From Rhinopomastus cyanomelas (taxonomy: Eukaryota; Chordata; Aves; Bucerotiformes; Rhinopomastidae), in contig VXBP01004067.1 in assembly GCA_013400115.1 (NCBI GenBank), positions 57,595 to 121,594 of the forward strand: a stretch of 64,000 nucleotides of DNA. The letters run 5' to 3'. Shown here in pieces: positions 61,462 to 64,000 of the stretch. Made by a program: the position numbers and the translations under genes. The notes below the pieces were generated by a model. The model was not told the DNA's origin, did not search any database, and saw only the letters and a program-made list of their open reading frames with translations. Numbering within the stretch: the stretch's first letter is position 1; every line of letters begins with the position of its first letter.

Positions 61462-62163
61462 GGGGACTGACCTGTTGGAGAGCAGTGCAGGAGAAAGGGA
61501 CCTGGGGGTCCTGGTGGCCAGCAGGATGGCCAGGAGCCAGGAATAGGCTCTTGTGGCCAAGAAGGCAAAGGGCATCCTGGGGTGGATCAGAAGGGGGGTG
61601 CTTACTAGAGCAAGAGAAGTTCTCCTCGCCCTCTGCTCTGCCCTGGGGAGACCACAGCTGGAATCTTGTGTCCAGTTGTGGGCTCCTCAGTTCCAGAAGG
61701 ACACAGAGCTGCTGGAGAGAGCCCAGCGCAGAGCCACAGAGACGGTGAAGGGAGGGGAGCATCTCCCTGCTGAGGAGAGGCTGAGGGAGCTGGGGCTCTG
61801 GAGCTTGGAGAAAGGAGCCTGAGGGATGACCCCATGGATGTTGATCAAGATGTGAAGGGTGGGTGTGAGGAGGATGGAGCCAGGCTCTGCTCAGGGGCAT
61901 CTAATGTTAGGACAAGGGATGATGGATGTGAACTGGAACAGAGGAGGTTCCACATCAATCTGAGAAGGAGCTTCTTCCCAGTGAGGGTGGCAGAGCCCTG
62001 GAAGGGGCTGCCCAGTGGGGCAGTGGAGTCTCCTTCTCTGGAGACATTCAAAACCCCCCTGGCCATGTTCCTGTGTGACTGGGTCTAGTGGATCCTGCTG
62101 TGGCAGGGGGATTGGACTGGTTGATCTTTCGAGGTCCCTTCCAATCCCTAATGATTCTATGAT
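61462..62163 (+). mobile_element. CR1 LINE, nearly intact 700-bp 3' part
   Basis: Sense, from the RT-end GACCTGGGGGTCCTGGTGG to CCTAATGATTCTATGATA. One of the least diverged copies in the window. Confidence 0.94.
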
Positions 62164-62264
62164 ATTTGACCACTTTGTGTGAACTTGGTTGGGTTTTAGG
62201 TCAGTTTTTAAATCCAGAGTGCTGCCGTGGTGAGGCTGAGCATCTCCAGCGAATGGGGCTCACA

Positions 62265-62322
62265 CAGACTCACAGACTGCTATGGGTTGGAAGGGATCTC
62301 AAAGATCATCCAAGTCTGACAG
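62265..62322 (-). mobile_element. CR1 terminus scrap
   Basis: CAGACTCACAGACTGCTATGG, GTTGGAAGGGATCTCAAAGATC, about 58 bp, antisense. Confidence 0.8.
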
Positions 62323-62924
62323 GAAACACTCCAAGAAATCCCAGCACCTGTTATATCCCACCAAATCAATTTGTGTGACCAACCTGAGCTCAGTTTCTTC
62401 TCTCTTCTGGATGCTCTTGTCTCTCAGACATCAAATTCTCTGATGGCAGCACAAAGCTGGAGTCTTGGCTGCTGATCACCCTGGCCAGGAGGACCACCTG
62501 GGCTGGTCCTGGTGCTGCTCAGAAGTCCCTTCTGAAAGGGAAAACTACAGGGAGCTGCTGGGCAGAGGCAGCAGGGAAGGGGTGGGCAGAGCATCCTTTC
62601 CATCTGCTCTCTGCTGGACCAGCTCCCTGCTTGGCTGGCATCCACGTCCTACTCACAGGTTCCTACACGAGGGTCTTCAGGTGGTTTTGGTTCCAAACCC
62701 TTTGGAACTACAGGGATGTTTCAGCCCTGGTCCCCTCTGGGGAGAAAACGTGTTTGAAAAGGGCAGGAAGCTCTGAGAGCTGGGGTGTAGCAGCCTGCCT
62801 GGATGCAGGCTGTCTGGGGGTGTCAGTCACCCCCACATCAGGTAGCTGGGGAGGGTATTTGGGCTGCTGCTGTGTGAGGCTTGGAGACACAACAGGATGC
62901 CAGCCCTGAAGAAGAATGAAGGGG
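62323..62924. other. Unassigned intergenic sequence
   Basis: 600 bp unique sequence; no exon recognised. Confidence 0.45.
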
Positions 62925-63395
62925 ATCTGACAACTTTGCTCTATGGAACCCCAAAATCCCAACCCTAAAGGAGAAGGAAGGAGTTCCACCACCTTTACTC
63001 CATGGAACCCCAAAATTCCAACCCTAAAGGAGAAGAAGGAAGGGGTTCCACCACCTTTACTCCATGGAACCCCAAAATCCCAACCCTAAAGGAGAAGAAG
63101 GAAGGGGTTCCACCACCTTTACTCCATGGAACCCCAAAATCCCAACCCTAAAGGAGAAGAAGGAAGGGGTTCCACCACCTTTACTCCATGGAACCCCACA
63201 AACCCCAGCCCTAAGGGAGAAGAATGAAGGGGTTCCACTATCTTTGCTCCATGTAAACCCACAACACCAACCCTAAAGGAGAAGAACAAAGGGGTTCCAC
63301 CACCTTTGCTCCATGGACATCCACACCCCCAACCCTAAAGGAGGCAGATGAAGGGGTTCCACCATGGAAGGGGTTCTCCATGGAACCCCACACCC
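62925..63395. repeat. 62-bp minisatellite, about 7-8 units
   Basis: CATGGAACCCCA-type starts lie at 63001, 63063, 63125 and 63187 (exact 62-bp period), with diverged units before and after (62942, 63250, 63312, 63363). Each unit carries CCCAACCCTAAAGGAGAAG and GGGGTTCCACCACCTTT. Confidence 0.96.
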
Positions 63396-63689
63396 CACCT
63401 CATCAAACCCCTCCTAGCTGAGACAGCAAGGCTCAATCTCCTCATCTCAACATGATGTCCTCCCACACCTTCTCTCATGCCAGGCTTCCAGATGATGCCC
63501 CTCACCTCCTCTCACCTTCCCCAGAAACCACGACCTCTGCACCTCCCTCTCCCCTGTGCTGGAGGCAGAGCTGGTTGCCCACACTGAGACTCCCTCCCTG
63601 TGGTCTCCCCAGCTCTTACCTGACGCTGGGGGTTCTGATCCAACCCCTGCCTCAAAATCCGAGGGGTTTCTGGGGTGCAGGGTGAGCCT

Positions 63690-63892
63690 GAGGCTGCGTC
63701 TGGCTTTTGAAGATGAGGAAGAGGCTGAAGGGTGCGGAGAGGTGGCCCCATGGGGTGTGGTGAGTTCGACCTGCGTCTGACTCTTGGCAGACTGGCACCT
63801 CTTTTGAAGAGAGGGCTTGAGGAAGGGGCTGAAGGGCACAGAGAGATGGCCCACGGGGTGGGACATGTTCACCCTGCATCTGGTTTTGGGCA
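63690..63892. repeat. Diverged tandem pair, about 100 bp
   Basis: TTTTGAAGATGAGGAAGAGGC ... GCGTCTGACTCTTGG is followed by TTTTGAAGAGAGGGCTTGAGG ... GCATCTGGTTTTGGG, with shared CTGAAGGG and GATGGCCC / GGTGGCCCC blocks. Confidence 0.75.
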
Positions 63893-64000
63893 GATTCATA
63901 GAATCATGAAATCATCAGGGGTTGGAAGGGACCTCAAAACAACATCCAGTCCAGTCCCCCTGCCACGGCAGCATCCCCTAGACCAAGTTACACAGGAACA
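63893..64000 (-). mobile_element. CR1 terminus running off the window end
   Basis: Antisense start TTCATAGAATCATGAAATC, GGGGTTGGAAGGGACCTC; continues past 64000. Confidence 0.92.

Overview
This is vertebrate nuclear DNA, almost certainly from a bird. It holds intron-bearing orthologues of well-known genes, and CR1 LINE fragments are packed into nearly every intron and intergenic gap. I count about 58 CR1 pieces, covering roughly a third of the window by eye. Most are 5'-truncated and end in the avian-type 3' end (ATTCTGTGATTCTGTG-like). I recall such CR1 loads from woodpeckers, hornbills and their relatives more than from chicken or songbirds, so a Piciformes/Bucerotiformes-like source is a tentative inference, not a demonstration.

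Layout. 1-1783: sequence downstream of PFKL, GC-rich, with one CR1 scrap. 1784-8654 (minus): PFKL, the liver-type 6-phosphofructokinase, with 21 of the expected 22 coding exons; the exon for the first ~28 residues is missing next to an N gap at 9003-9038. 9039-10041: pyrimidine-rich tandem repeats and the upstream region of the next gene. 10042-11921 (plus): a complete 4-exon PROCR-like gene (endothelial protein C receptor, an MHC-I/CD1-fold protein). 12240-19440: no gene that I can support; CR1 pieces and unassigned sequence. 20284-37808 (minus): complete 10-exon DNAJB11 (ERdj3). 37809-38288: CpG-rich bidirectional promoter. 38289-45272 (plus): complete 6-coding-exon TBCCD1, with a GC-AG intron and a probable 3'UTR intron. 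46600-50400: intergenic, with LTR-like sequence, a 409-bp direct duplication interrupted by an N, and tandem CR1 tails. 50659-56043 (plus): complete 3-exon CRYGS (gamma-S crystallin) with a TATA box and a near-perfect Maf element. 56083-64000: intergenic, with CR1s, minisatellites and one CR1-poor block that could be regulatory.

The genes are not an operon-like unit. DNAJB11, TBCCD1 and CRYGS form the block that I know from human 3q27. PFKL and PROCR sit on human chromosomes 21 and 20, so their position here is worth checking. DNAJB11 and TBCCD1 share a head-to-head promoter.

The most unusual element is a ~180-bp insertion at 26870-27050, inside a CR1 copy in DNAJB11 intron 9. Its head closely resembles tRNA-Lys and its tail is a CR1 3' end, so it looks like a chimeric SINE mobilised by CR1.
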